NCBI GenBank assembly: GCA_015657535.1
Contig: JADHZB010001620.1
Span: 1 to 13,039 of the forward strand
DNA from: Nephromyces sp. MM_2019
Lineage: Eukaryota; Apicomplexa; Aconoidasida; Nephromycida
Reading direction: 5' to 3'
Length of the DNA stretch: 13,039 nucleotides
Position 1 is the stretch's first letter; each line of letters starts with the position of its first letter. Of this stretch, positions 1 to 7,461 are shown piece by piece. Made by a program: the position numbers and the translations under genes. The notes under the pieces are model-generated. The model was not told where the DNA came from and ran no database searches. It saw only the letters and a list, made by a program, of their open reading frames with translations.

Positions 1-88
<88 letters not shown>
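1..88. repeat. (TG)n microsatellite, truncated by window start
   Basis: The window opens with about 43 uninterrupted TG units that decay into a short TA-containing tail. It lies directly upstream of a splice acceptor (AG at 185-186), so it probably sits inside the last intron of the gene ending at 298. The full length is unknown because it runs off the left edge. Uninterrupted alternating purine-pyrimidine DNA of this length can adopt Z-form and is usually polymorphic. Confidence 0.97.
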
Positions 89-93
<5 letters not shown>

Positions 94-186
94 ATCCATA
101 TCTATATTCCACACATTGCTCACGCATGCACTGATAACTTTCTACTGGGTATAACTTGTGCAATCCTCTGTGTGTGCGCGTCGCAG

Positions 187-298
187 GTTTGATGATGATA
201 GGATGAGTAAGATGAAGGCAGTGATGGAGCGAGTTCTTGAAATTCCCAATTTAGCTAACAACTGCTATGAGGTTATCTCGAAGGCCTTGAATTCTTAA
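187..298 (+). CDS. terminal exon of an unidentified protein
   Basis: A splice acceptor (…gcgcgtcgcag, AG at 185-186) follows the TG repeat. The sequence after it is open only in the frame where the first base completes a codon. It then encodes 36 residues, beginning FDDDRMSKMKAVMERVLEIP and ending in YEVISKALNS before TAA at 296-298. The other two frames stop quickly (TGA within 20 bases). The peptide is charged, helical and free of the Cys/Val bias of the TG repeats, which is why I take it as coding. It looks like the C-terminal helix of a cytosolic protein, but I do not recognise the family. The upstream exons lie outside the window. AT-rich DNA (tatattatattatac) just after the stop would suit a 3' UTR. 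Confidence 0.6.
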
Positions 299-1160
299 TA
301 TATTATATTATACAGGAGTACATACACCAGCTTTTTGCAATGAAAGTGGAGAAAGTTTATGTTGCCTCAAATGTCTTGTGTGTTCGCGTGGCTTAACATG
401 CAAGCGCACACAGACAACCGTTTTTTTCAGGTGAAATGAGAGGCACACTCCACTTGGTAATGGTAGATTACTTCTTGTGTGTGTATGTGTGTGTATGTGT
501 ATGCGTATATTTGTTTATATTTATCAGCTAAGAATAAGTCATTATTTAACCCACCGTGTGTGTGTGCGAGTATTTTGTATGTTTGTGTGTGTTCTAGGCT
601 TTTTTTCTTTTATATGGTCGTCCTGTTGATGCTTTTTCTCTTGTACAATTGTGCCATTAGATGTGTGTTGCTGTGCATGCCAGAGAGTGTATGAGTAATT
701 GTGTGTGATGGTGATTGTATTGCAGCAAGTGTGTGAGTAAGTGTGTGTGAATCTGTATGAGTGTAAGCTAGTGTATATATTAGTGTATCTATATTCGTTA
801 GTAACGTATGAGTACCATGAAGTACCAACGCTGCTGCGGGATGTACGTACACCTTTTTTTAATTGTGCATTGGCCGACTATCAAGATCTTTTGACTTTAT
901 CAGCTGTCGCCTCGTCAAATCTAAGCATGGGCTTCTGAAAGGGTGATGCGTGTGTGTCAGTGCGTGATTTGGTGTGTGTGTTGCTGTGTGCGTGTTGGTG
1001 TGTGCGTGTTGGTATGTATTAGTGTCTGTGAGTGTTAGTTTGTTTGTGTTACTGTGTGTGTGTTAGCTTGTATGTGATAGTATGTGTGTGGATGCATATT
1101 ATCGGAGCTCTATGGCATTAAGTTCGCTTGCATATTGAAGAGAGTATGTGCTATGTGTGC
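299..1160. other. TG-rich spacer without a convincing gene
   Basis: Apart from a short AT-rich 3' flank, this stretch is degenerate TG-rich DNA on the plus strand. A strong acceptor (T-tract then AG at 429-430) followed by GTAATG at 457 could define a 26-nt exon, possibly in a UTR. Around 790-940 the TG bias breaks. Short frames look protein-like on both strands there, so I cannot assign a strand or gene. A perfect 10-bp palindrome, TGTACGTACA, lies at 842-851. Confidence 0.5.
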
Positions 1161-1714
1161 ATGCAAGCTGTGAGGGCCTCCGTAACGCTCTCAGGCTATT
1201 CCCCTAAGGTAAAGTGTGTGTGTCTGTTTGCGTGTTTTTTGATAAGCAGGGACAGGTAAGGGTGCTACTCGTATATGTGCCGATCCGGCCTGTATATTGA
1301 GGCACACGTGCAGTTATAGCAGCTGCTACACACACGGTATAGGTTGAGCAGCTACTACACACACAGCACAGACTCAGCAGCTACTACACACTCAGGACAT
1401 GCTAAGCAACTACTACGCACTCAGGACAGGCTAAGCAGCTACTCTGCACACAGGATAGGCTGAGCAACTACTACACACACTCGTTAGATCTATGTACAAG
1501 CACTATTACCCTATTAAGCGGCAGATGGAGCTAGGCATTTCCTAGAGATCACTCCGTTCTTAGGCTTAGCTTATAGAGGGGGTTGATGCCTTGGCGAGCA
1601 GCATGCAGACGAAGCAGCTTGTGTTTTATTTATAGTACCTATGCTTAACTGTCGAAATAAGCATTGTATCCCTTAAACATAAGCTTGTAGCTGAGGAGCT
1701 AAACCCCTTAGTGC
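1161..1714 (+). CDS. two-exon start of an unidentified protein (candidate)
   Basis: An ATG at 1161 opens 16 codons (MQAVRASVTLSGYSPK) that end exactly at a strong donor, AAG|GTAAAG (GT at 1209-1210). An acceptor after ttttatttatag (AG at 1634-1635) begins a second open segment, 1636-1714. It contains SIVSLKHKLVAEELNPLV and ends at a donor GTATAG (1715). Both junctions are phase 0 and join without a stop. The 427-bp intron contains the 29-bp minisatellite. The second exon leaves one base over, so at least one more exon is needed. The nearest plausible terminal exon (2301-2391) wants two, so the join is unresolved. An in-frame ATG a few codons upstream would extend the N terminus. No family is recognised. 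The evidence is splice motifs, phase and composition only. Confidence 0.35.
1318..1491. repeat. 29-bp tandem minisatellite, 5 full copies plus one decayed copy
   Basis: Units begin at 1318, 1347, 1376, 1405, 1434 and 1463, exactly 29 bp apart. The consensus is AGCAGCTACTACACACWCAG followed by GAYAGGCTA. The sixth unit loses similarity after its CACACTC segment. It lies inside the putative intron 1209-1635. There are no variable spacers between units, so this is a plain minisatellite. Confidence 0.93.
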
Positions 1715-1724
1715 GTATAGTTTG

Positions 1725-2290
1725 TCTAGATGTGTGCATGTGACCCCAGGTGGTGTGTGGGTGCATGGGTTTACCGCAACGGTGTATGTGAGTTTAACTA
1801 GAGAGGAGGTGTGTGGGTGTAGCTCAAGGTTGTGTGTGAACATACTTACAGCGTTGATGTTCGTGTTTACCCTGTGTGTGTGTGCTTGTTGACCTTGATT
1901 GTGCATGTACACTTACCTGGAGTGCGAGGGTATCTGTTTACCTTTCGTGCATGTGCATGCCTTGGCCGTTTGTATACACTCATTTAGGGTGCGGGTGTAG
2001 GGGTTTACCTTGAGTGTGTGTGCATACTTTCGCTGTGTGTACACTCACCTAGAGTGTATGTGTTTACCTTGGATGTGTGTGCGAGCTTGACATTGGTGCC
2101 AGTTCGCTTATGATGCCTAAGCTGTCTTAGAGTGTACACACATTTGGATCTGCATCTAGTGCGTGCGTGTGCATCTATAATTTTATCTAGAGTGCTTGTG
2201 TGTGCGGTCATATGTCCACCTAAAGTATGTGTGTGTGCTTTTCCATATCCAAATGCTTATTTAGAGTGCGTGTGTGTGTTTTTTTTTACG
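1725..2290. repeat. degenerate TG-rich minisatellite-like tract
   Basis: Two short modules recur every 30-60 bp: a TTTACCTTG-like element followed by GTGTGTGTGC, and a CACCTAGAGTG-like element (for example near 1790, 2045 and 2190). Spacing and sequence vary, so it is an old, decayed array. I see no convincing exon inside it. Confidence 0.6.
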
Positions 2291-2300
2291 CGCATAATAG

Positions 2301-2391
2301 CACCATTTTCCTGCGTTTGATTTGCCTGTTTGCCATTAGCCTAAAGCTTAAGCCTGTTAAGCTGCTTCAACTTCCTTCAGTTGAGAGATAG
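2301..2391 (+). CDS. possible terminal exon with a hydrophobic segment
   Basis: A T-rich tract (tttttttttacgcgcataatag) ends in AG at 2299-2300. After one phase base, 29 codons remain open to TAG at 2389-2391. The peptide starts TIFLRLICLFAISLKLKPVK and ends LPSVER. The first half could be a membrane-spanning or signal-anchor helix and the second half is basic. It may be the last exon of the candidate beginning at 1161, but the phase does not fit without an additional exon. The peptide is short enough that chance remains a real alternative. Confidence 0.3.
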
Positions 2392-2464
2392 TTCAATGAG
2401 ACGCCTTTTGCCAAGGCTGCGCCACTTCAACTGCCCACCTCTGCTTATCATGTAATTTGCTCTC

Positions 2465-2830
2465 AAATTCACCCTCTACTAGGCCTAGCCTCACCTCCAC
2501 CCCCCTAAGGCTAATCGCACCACCCCCTTAACCGCAGCCTCACCACTAACCCCCTAAGGCTAATCGCACCACCACCTCCTAACTGCACTCTCACCAGCAC
2601 TCCCTAACTGCCCTCTCACTACCTCCCATACAACGATAGCCTCCTCACGACGCCCCTAAGCCTAGCCTCAATATAACCCCCCCAACCCACTACCACCCTC
2701 CTAACACACCCCTCTCCGCGCACCTAGCCAACCCCTCTCCGCCCCCCTAACCAACCCATCACCGCTCCCCTAACCCTACTACCAACAATCTCTAAATCTA
2801 GCCCCCCCACTACCACCCCATCCTTGCCAA
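2465..2830. repeat. C-rich degenerate minisatellite (G-rich on minus strand)
   Basis: Clusters of CCCCC alternate with CTAA and CACCA. The phrase CCCCTAAGGCTAATCGCACC appears twice, starting at 2502 and 2551 (49 bp apart). Weaker CTAACCN and CTAACTGC variants follow to about 2800. The minus strand carries many G-runs and could form G-quadruplexes. It resembles telomere-type CCCTAA only superficially, with no regular heptamer. The following 2830-3000 is AT-rich with no gene I can support. Confidence 0.75.
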
Positions 2831-3103
2831 AGAAATCGCTGTAAAGCTCGCTTTTTTCTGCATTTAAATATTTTTGTGAATTTCTAAAGTCTAAAGCCCT
2901 CAATACCCTAAAAAACCTCAAATTTTAGCAATCATTGCCTCCTTTGAGAAGAGCAAGAGAAGCAGAGATCAGAGGATAATTGAATAAGCAGCGCACACAC
3001 ACACATACTAGGGAGAAAGAAAAAAGTTAGACACGGGTGTGTGTGCAACGACTAGCTAGGAAAATTTGATGGATTTGATGATAAACACAATTTTAGGGCT
3101 TCG

Positions 3104-3816
3104 TTATAAGGGCACTGAGTTAAAAATCTCTATCGAATGAGGGAAAGACACGCACAGACACACAAAGCTGTTAGGTAGCTGAGCGTGAAGCAAGAGACGT
3201 AGAGACGAGCATAGCGATTGCTGAACATATAAGGAGAGGCTTGGGCGTGTATGTCGAGTGGTGTGTAGCAGATAAACATGCGTGTGTATGCACATGTGTG
3301 TATGTGTGTGTGTGCGTATGTGTGTATGTATGTGTGTACATGTATGTATATGCATCCGCCTTTTTAGAGGTTTGGATAACTACTGTGTGCGTGTGTATGT
3401 GTGTACTAGTTTTTTAGAGGTTTTGATAGTTGTTGTGTGTGTGCCTCTTCCAGTGTCTTTGAGATTTTGATAACTAAGTATGCGTGTCTCTGCTAGTTTG
3501 TCGGAGCTTTGAATAGCTACCATGTGTGTGCTAATATGTCTGTGCTGATTTCTTAGAGGTTTTATACCTGTGTGCGTGTCTCTGTTAATTTCTTTGCATT
3601 TTCATACCTATTACATGTGTGTGTATGCCTCTCCGCGAATTTCCTAGGGTTATCACATCTGTGTGTGTGCGTATACGTGCATGTGTCTGCTAATTTCTTA
3701 GAGTTTTCATACGCTGATACGTGTGTGTGTGTGCCCGTTTCTCTTGTATTAAGCCCTGGGAAAAGATAAGGAATCTTAGACGCTAGAGCATAGGCATATT
3801 TACACAGCTCAGCGGA
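3104..3816 (-). CDS. two-exon 3' end of an unidentified protein (candidate)
   Basis: On the minus strand an acceptor, gtttctattcag, precedes an open segment starting at 3816. Its first residues are SAELCKYAYALASKIPYLF, followed by PGLNTRETG. It can end at a donor after 3721 (CAC|GTATCA) or after 3568 (CAG|GTATAA). Both leave phase 0. A second acceptor, cttatatgttcag, precedes a phase-0 terminal exon, 3220 down to 3104. That exon includes SLRLLLHAQLPNSF and PHSIEIFNSVPL before TAA. The 5' exon is the more persuasive part because its composition is unlike the flanking repeats. If the longer form is used, the minisatellite at 3358-3745 is partly coding. No family is recognised. Further upstream exons would lie in the CA-rich region beyond 3816. 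Confidence 0.35.
3358..3745. repeat. degenerate 40-56 bp minisatellite
   Basis: A TTTCTTAGAGGTTTTGATA-like core recurs at about 3361, 3410, 3457, 3497, 3549, 3588, 3638 and 3694. The cores are separated by TGTGTGTGCCTCTGCTAA-like linkers. Periods range from 39 to 56 bp, so the array has diverged by insertions and deletions. The left half lies in TG-rich DNA. The right part overlaps the minus-strand candidate exon ending at 3816. Confidence 0.85.
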
Positions 3817-3859
3817 CTGAATAGAAACATATATAGACTTTAGAAAATGAAGCGTCTTA

Positions 3860-4345
3860 AACTACACGCACACACCACCGCTCAATATATACCAATACAC
3901 CTATCTAGTGTAATTATAGACTTGAACTACACGGTGCATCATAATATAGACTAGCAAAAAGAGCTAATGTAATAAAAACAAAGCACACACACATGCACAC
4001 ACTCAGAGCAGTCAACATGTTACCATTTCTGACACACACAAAACTCATGACACTACCATCTCCACACACATACACATGCTATTCGCCAAACTATCATATC
4101 CTTACACCCGGAAATTACCACACTACCACTTCCTTGTACAGCAATCAACGCACTACCACCTCTTCACACACACACACACTCTATTCATGACACTACCATC
4201 TTTACACACACACACCAGCTACCACACTACCATCTCCTCACACATACTAGTCACAACACTACCACTGTCTCCACGAACATACACGCACCATTCACCACAC
4301 TACGAACTGCTCACACATATTTCTCCCTGCCACACACACAGCCAT
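3860..4345. repeat. CA-rich region with degenerate CACACTACCATCTCC repeats
   Basis: From about 4030 to 4335 the phrase (CA)CACTACCAYCTC recurs seven or more times, interspersed with pure CA runs and CTATTCA. Long Thr/His-rich open frames here are products of the repeat. A 34-codon ATG frame at 3847-3951 (begins MKRLKLHAHTT) is the only non-repetitive frame and has no other support. The region probably serves as upstream flank or 5' intron for the gene at 4415. Confidence 0.75.
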
Positions 4346-4400
4346 TAATAAATCCTTTGACTGTGCGCGTGAACTCCGCATAACACCAGCCTTTAGCTTT

Positions 4401-4410
4401 CCTCTTCAGG
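4401..4410 (+). promoter_or_regulatory. splice-acceptor-like site just upstream of the start codon
   Basis: A pyrimidine tract (ctttagctttcctcttcag, AG at 4408-4409) lies five bases before the ATG at 4415. It fits either a 5' UTR intron or a spliced-leader trans-splice site. The sequence alone cannot separate these. No TATA box is obvious in the CA-rich DNA upstream. Confidence 0.4.
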
Positions 4411-4414
4411 CAAT

Positions 4415-5991
4415 ATGAAGGTATCAAAGGGAACTCAGGCGATTTGCCTGATCTTCGTGACTCTCCTCCAAATCTCAATGCTACTCACAAGAGGTATAGT
4501 TGTTCATAAGCTAGAGTTAGAAGGAGTAGAGCGCGTATATGTTTTGTAGGCTTCAATAACACACACACTGGTGTATGTGTGTGTTGTCCTGGCTATGAGT
4601 GCCACTCTAGATGCTGTGTGTGTGATCAAAAGCTGGTAAACAGTACAGTGTATATATACTCTGTTACAGACTCTGTAGGTTTCAGCGGCACACACATTAG
4701 TGTATGTGTGTGTGTATTGTCCTGGCTGTGAGTGCCACTCTCCTCGTACTAAGCCGGGTGTGTTTAAGAGCAAGTAGGAGGCTTTGCCCATTCAAAACAA
4801 AATCTCCCGCACACACACAGCAACATCGTAGCAAACGCGCTTATCTTCCCACTTTAAAGATGAAGATTCACCACTGCGAAACTCTATGGTAAAACGCTGC
4901 TCCCCAGCTATTCAAGGTTGCACACACGAGCAAGTTGCTTCACTGAATCTTATACATCCTCCCTCTATTAATCTGTCAGCTAATACAGAAAGTGTACAGT
5001 GGACTGTGTGCCGTAACTCGCAAACGCACAATATAGCGTACTAAAAACAAACACGCACGGCACCCTCGCGAGCTAGACGCAAACACACCCTCTGAGTCAC
5101 CACCCACCACCCCTCTCCCCCCCACCACAACCCACAACCCACCACCACCACCCCCCTCTCCCTTCCTTCCCCCCACAGCTCAACGAATAGGTGAGCCAGT
5201 GATGAACCGCTTCAGGAGAGCAGTTCAAGGAGCCACTGGAAGACAAGGCCCCTACCCCGCACAAGAGGCGATTGTGGATGTTATTGAGACGCTCTCCCCC
5301 AACTTCGAAGCGATTGCTAACACACACCTACTAAGCGATGAATTCAAGACTAATCTGGTGACCTCCACAAGCGCTGCAACACAGAGAGCAGGGCAAGCGA
5401 TCGCGAATGAGCTTATTGGAGTAGGCAATCAGATCATTCAGCCTGAAAGCTACTCACAACCCCCCCTCTACACTCATCTTCCAGGAGGAAATGCCAGCAC
5501 ACACATCTTCTCGTACCCAAATCAAGCTTATTCCAGCCAAGAAATCTTCAACCCCTACGGATTTCTACTCCAAAACAACAGCAACACACAGACACCACCC
5601 CTCACACAATTATTGGATACTTATCTTGGGGGGGGCGGTGTTACGGGGCATAGCCGAGCAGATCTCTTTGCCAGCGCCCTTAATACCTTTGGCGAAAGCC
5701 TTGTAAACATCGACCCCCATGCGGCAGCTGCTGCTGTTGAGGGAATCGTTGAGAGAGCCCCCTACCAGCAGATCATCACAGATGCCATCAACAGCCTCAA
5801 CCACGCAGCAAAAAGCTACGGCGCACAGAGGGGGGAGAATGAAGTAGAAGATAGAACTGACAATGTAGAGGGGGCTTCCTCGTNTGAGTGTTGAGGAGGG
5901 GGGGATTGGGAGTAGTAGTACATTGAAGAATGCTCAACTTGCTGAGCAAATGTTGAGGGCAGCTATTGAGAGTGCAATTGGGCAGGCATAG
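4415..5991 (+). CDS. secreted alanine-rich helical protein, two exons (frame broken by one N)
   Basis: Exon 1 (4415-4493) encodes a textbook signal peptide: MKVS, a lysine, then a hydrophobic core (CLIFVTLLQISMLL). It ends with one spare base at donor GTATAG (4494). Exon 2 (5179-5991) begins after an 80-bp C-rich tract and AG at 5177-5178, with two bases that complete an alanine codon. The phases therefore match across a 685-bp intron. The mature protein has an Ala/Ile/Glu-rich helical block (about residues 54-113) and a Pro/Gln/Asn/Tyr linker with two N-glycosylation sequons (NAS, NNS; about 114-167). A second helical block with five consecutive alanines (168-242), an acidic linker and a final helix ending ESAIGQA follow. 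It has no cysteine. The frame stops at 5892-5894 as written. Ignoring the ambiguous base at 5884, it stays open to TAG at 5989-5991, for about 296 residues. I do not recognise the family. A structural, matrix or host-exposed role is only a guess. Confidence 0.75.
4546..4741. repeat. intronic direct duplication with internal hairpins
   Basis: Two copies, 4546-4608 and 4675-4741, share GTAGGYTTCA, a CA run, a TG run and TGTCCTGGCTRTGAGTGCCA. They are 129 bp apart. In each copy the CA run faces a TG run across a few bases (4558-4584 and 4688-4715), giving a strong potential stem-loop. Both sit inside the 685-bp intron of the secreted-protein gene. The conserved non-microsatellite flanks show it is a real duplication and not microsatellite noise. 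Confidence 0.85.
5098..5178 (+). promoter_or_regulatory. extended C-rich pyrimidine tract and 3' splice site
   Basis: About 80 bases of CCACC/CCCC/CTCTCCC/CCTTCC contain no AG until the acceptor at 5177-5178. This is a long AG-exclusion zone marking the start of exon 2 of the secreted-protein gene. Similar C-rich tracts precede the uS2-like exon (minus strand, 7984-8080) and the exon at 12938. Confidence 0.75.
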
Positions 5992-6129
5992 TGCTAGGGG
6001 GTAGCGAGGGAAGCGGGGGGTGTGTAAGAAGAGAAAACGGTGTGTAGGCAAGAAGAGAAGCAGATATGTGTGTGGGTAAGAAGAGAAGTAGATAGGTGTG
6101 TTTGAGGAAAGGAGCAGGTGTGTGTGTAC
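5992..6129. other. 3' flank of the secreted-protein gene, GT/AG-rich repeats
   Basis: After the stop comes GTAGCGAGGG and then a loose repeat of AAGAAGAGAARYRGRTRTGTGTG units (about 25-30 bp) up to about 6140. No gene is visible. On the minus strand the same DNA is pyrimidine-rich and would be the 3' side of the minus-strand exon ending at 6130. Confidence 0.5.
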
Positions 6130-6465
6130 TGAAGAAAGCTGGTGTGTGCGAAGGGGCTTAAAGATGTAATGCTTTCCTTCTTTAAGTGAGGGATTAGTTT
6201 GCAAGCTTTTAAAGGCTTGAAGACGTAGATCACTACAAAAGCCTCTGAGTAGAGGGAATGTGCGTTTAATCCTATCAAATCTTGCTGCATCGTGCTGCAG
6301 TATGCGTAGGTGATGGAGCAGTTGCTGGTAGATGCAGCAGACAGCTAGCTTAATAGATGAAGAAGCAGAAGAATATGCTTCTTCAAGCTTTTTCTTATGT
6401 TCAATACGAAGAAGAGAGTGAGAGATTATGAAGAAACATGAGAGGGCCTGCAGGATCTTGGCAAA
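6130..6465 (-). CDS. internal exon of an unidentified basic helical protein
   Basis: The minus strand is open for 112 codons between an acceptor (tgtgcgtcgccag) and a GTACAC donor, phase 0 at both ends. It begins FAKILQALSCFFIISHSLL and continues with a Lys/Glu segment (EHKKKLEEAYSS). It then contains IYQQLLHHLRILQHDAARF, DRIKRTFPLLRG and LRLQAFKSLQTNPSLKEG. The composition is ordinary, with long helices and many Arg/Lys, and unlike the CA/TG-derived tails on both sides. A reading through the upstream DNA adds an Arg-rich stretch (MGVCRVSHVSRVCRVRRQ) that could be a start. The pattern of a basic helix followed by Arg and Phe at intervals faintly recalls LYR-type mitochondrial proteins, but there is no proper LYR motif, so I leave it unnamed. 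Nothing supports the antisense continuation to the left over the secreted-protein gene. Confidence 0.5.
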
Positions 6466-6700
6466 CTGGCGACGCACACGACATACACGCGACACATGAG
6501 ACACGCGACACACACCCATACACACCAAACTTATAACGTATACCGATCGGGTAAGCACCAAACTAATAGCATAGGTAATCACATTGAAGTACAAGGTTCA
6601 TTGAATATGGCCATAATACCACGCATGGAGTAAAAAGCTTATTAACTCACACACATACACACAACCTAGATAATTCTTGCATACGAAACATGGAGTAATA

Positions 6701-7411
6701 ATGCCACCAAAAGGAAGTAAAGGTGTCTACCTTCTGAGGATGATCGCAAAGGAAATACCAATGGGGAAACTTGGAGTGCAACACACAAGAAACCCACAAA
6801 GTATGAAAGGAAAGCCTAGAGAGAAGCGTTGCACGCATAGGATAAACAGCTTATTCACGCACACACACACACACACACAACCAATAAGCTAAAAGCCAAC
6901 AGGCAGATAGTATCCACTCAAGTTCTTCCTCCAGTAAGAGTAGTATCATGCAGTCCGCACACCCTATCATATCCCATCTTTTTTGTAGCAACACACACGG
7001 GTGTGCGTAGCAGATTCTATAGATTGTAGAAGATAGTAAACAAATTCATTTAAAAAAAGTTTTTATTGCTTCTATGGGAGACGCTTTATGCGTGTGGCTA
7101 ATAAGCTTGCACGCTGGTGTATGCGAGCTGATTCTGGGTGTGCGGAGGTATGGATATATGTGCATGTGTGTGAATATGGGGCCAGGAGAGCGCATGTGAG
7201 CATGCGCCCAGGTGTGTGTGTGTATAAATATGTCTGTCTTTATGCTGCTTAAACATTAGCAGGCGTGAGCAGAGGTAAATTCTCCAGCAGCAAGACGAGA
7301 GCTTCTCGTCTAGCAAGGAGTATTGATGGCTCAAACGGTATTGAAATTTATACGGGAAACCCACACGCACTCCCACAAACAGGCATATACACACATCACA
7401 CACACATATAA
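6701..7411 (+). CDS. small basic protein, two exons (candidate; weak bL33-like N terminus)
   Basis: ATG at 6701 opens MPPKGSKGVYLLRMIAKEI, then PMGKLGVQHTRNPQ, up to a GTATGA donor at 6801. That exon is 100 nt and leaves one base. After an intron whose 3' end is gcttaaacattagcag (AG at 7261-7262), the next segment starts with two completing bases. It encodes VSRGKFSSSKTRASRLARSI, then DGSNGIEIYTGNP, and stops at TAA 7409-7411. The total is 82 residues and strongly basic. The first exon has the spacing Lys-x-Val-x-Leu-x-Arg-Met-Ile, with a later Thr-Arg-Asn-Pro, seen in bL33 ribosomal proteins. The second exon does not match the bL33 C terminus. Treat it as unidentified. The gene converges tail-to-tail with the uS2-like gene, with 50 bp between stop codons. 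Confidence 0.4.
6801..7262. other. intron candidate, CA-rich then TG-rich
   Basis: It contains a pure CA run (6860-6880), a complex segment (6890-7000) with a possible short open frame in each direction, an A-tract/T-tract (7050-7067) and TG-rich DNA to 7230. TTTATT at 7062-7067 would read AATAAA on the minus strand and could be a poly(A) signal for the minus-strand gene ending at 7462, though it is distant. Confidence 0.4.
7294..7312. repeat. short inverted repeat
   Basis: GACGAGA and TCTCGTC flank a 3-base loop (GCT), giving a 7-bp perfect stem. It lies within the second exon of the small basic gene candidate. There is no T-run, so nothing suggests a terminator. Confidence 0.5.
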
Positions 7412-7461
7412 TACACGGAGCATTTTTATCCACACAAATCACACACATCAACACACACACA

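Noticed and set aside
4..192. Open frame of repeating Cys-Val residues through the TG repeat
   Set aside because: Pure translation of (TG)n with no independent coding signal. The real exon begins after the acceptor at 186.
1318..1491. CRISPR array
   Set aside because: Units are directly adjacent with no unique spacers, and the context is eukaryotic introns. It is a minisatellite.
1560..1640. Possible tRNA around the sequence GATGCCTTGGCGAGCAGC
   Set aside because: No cloverleaf pairing and no consistent A and B box spacing could be drawn.
2465..2960. Telomeric or subtelomeric CCCTAA repeat
   Set aside because: CCCTAA appears only irregularly, embedded in variable C-rich units. There is no regular 6-7 bp period.
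5797..5991. Long minus-strand frame continuing antisense across the secreted-protein gene, plus a C-rich minus-strand acceptor at about 5995
   Set aside because: Its composition there is Leu/Pro/His-rich, mirroring the plus-strand exon and CA repeats. The plus-strand gene has phase-matched splicing and a signal peptide.
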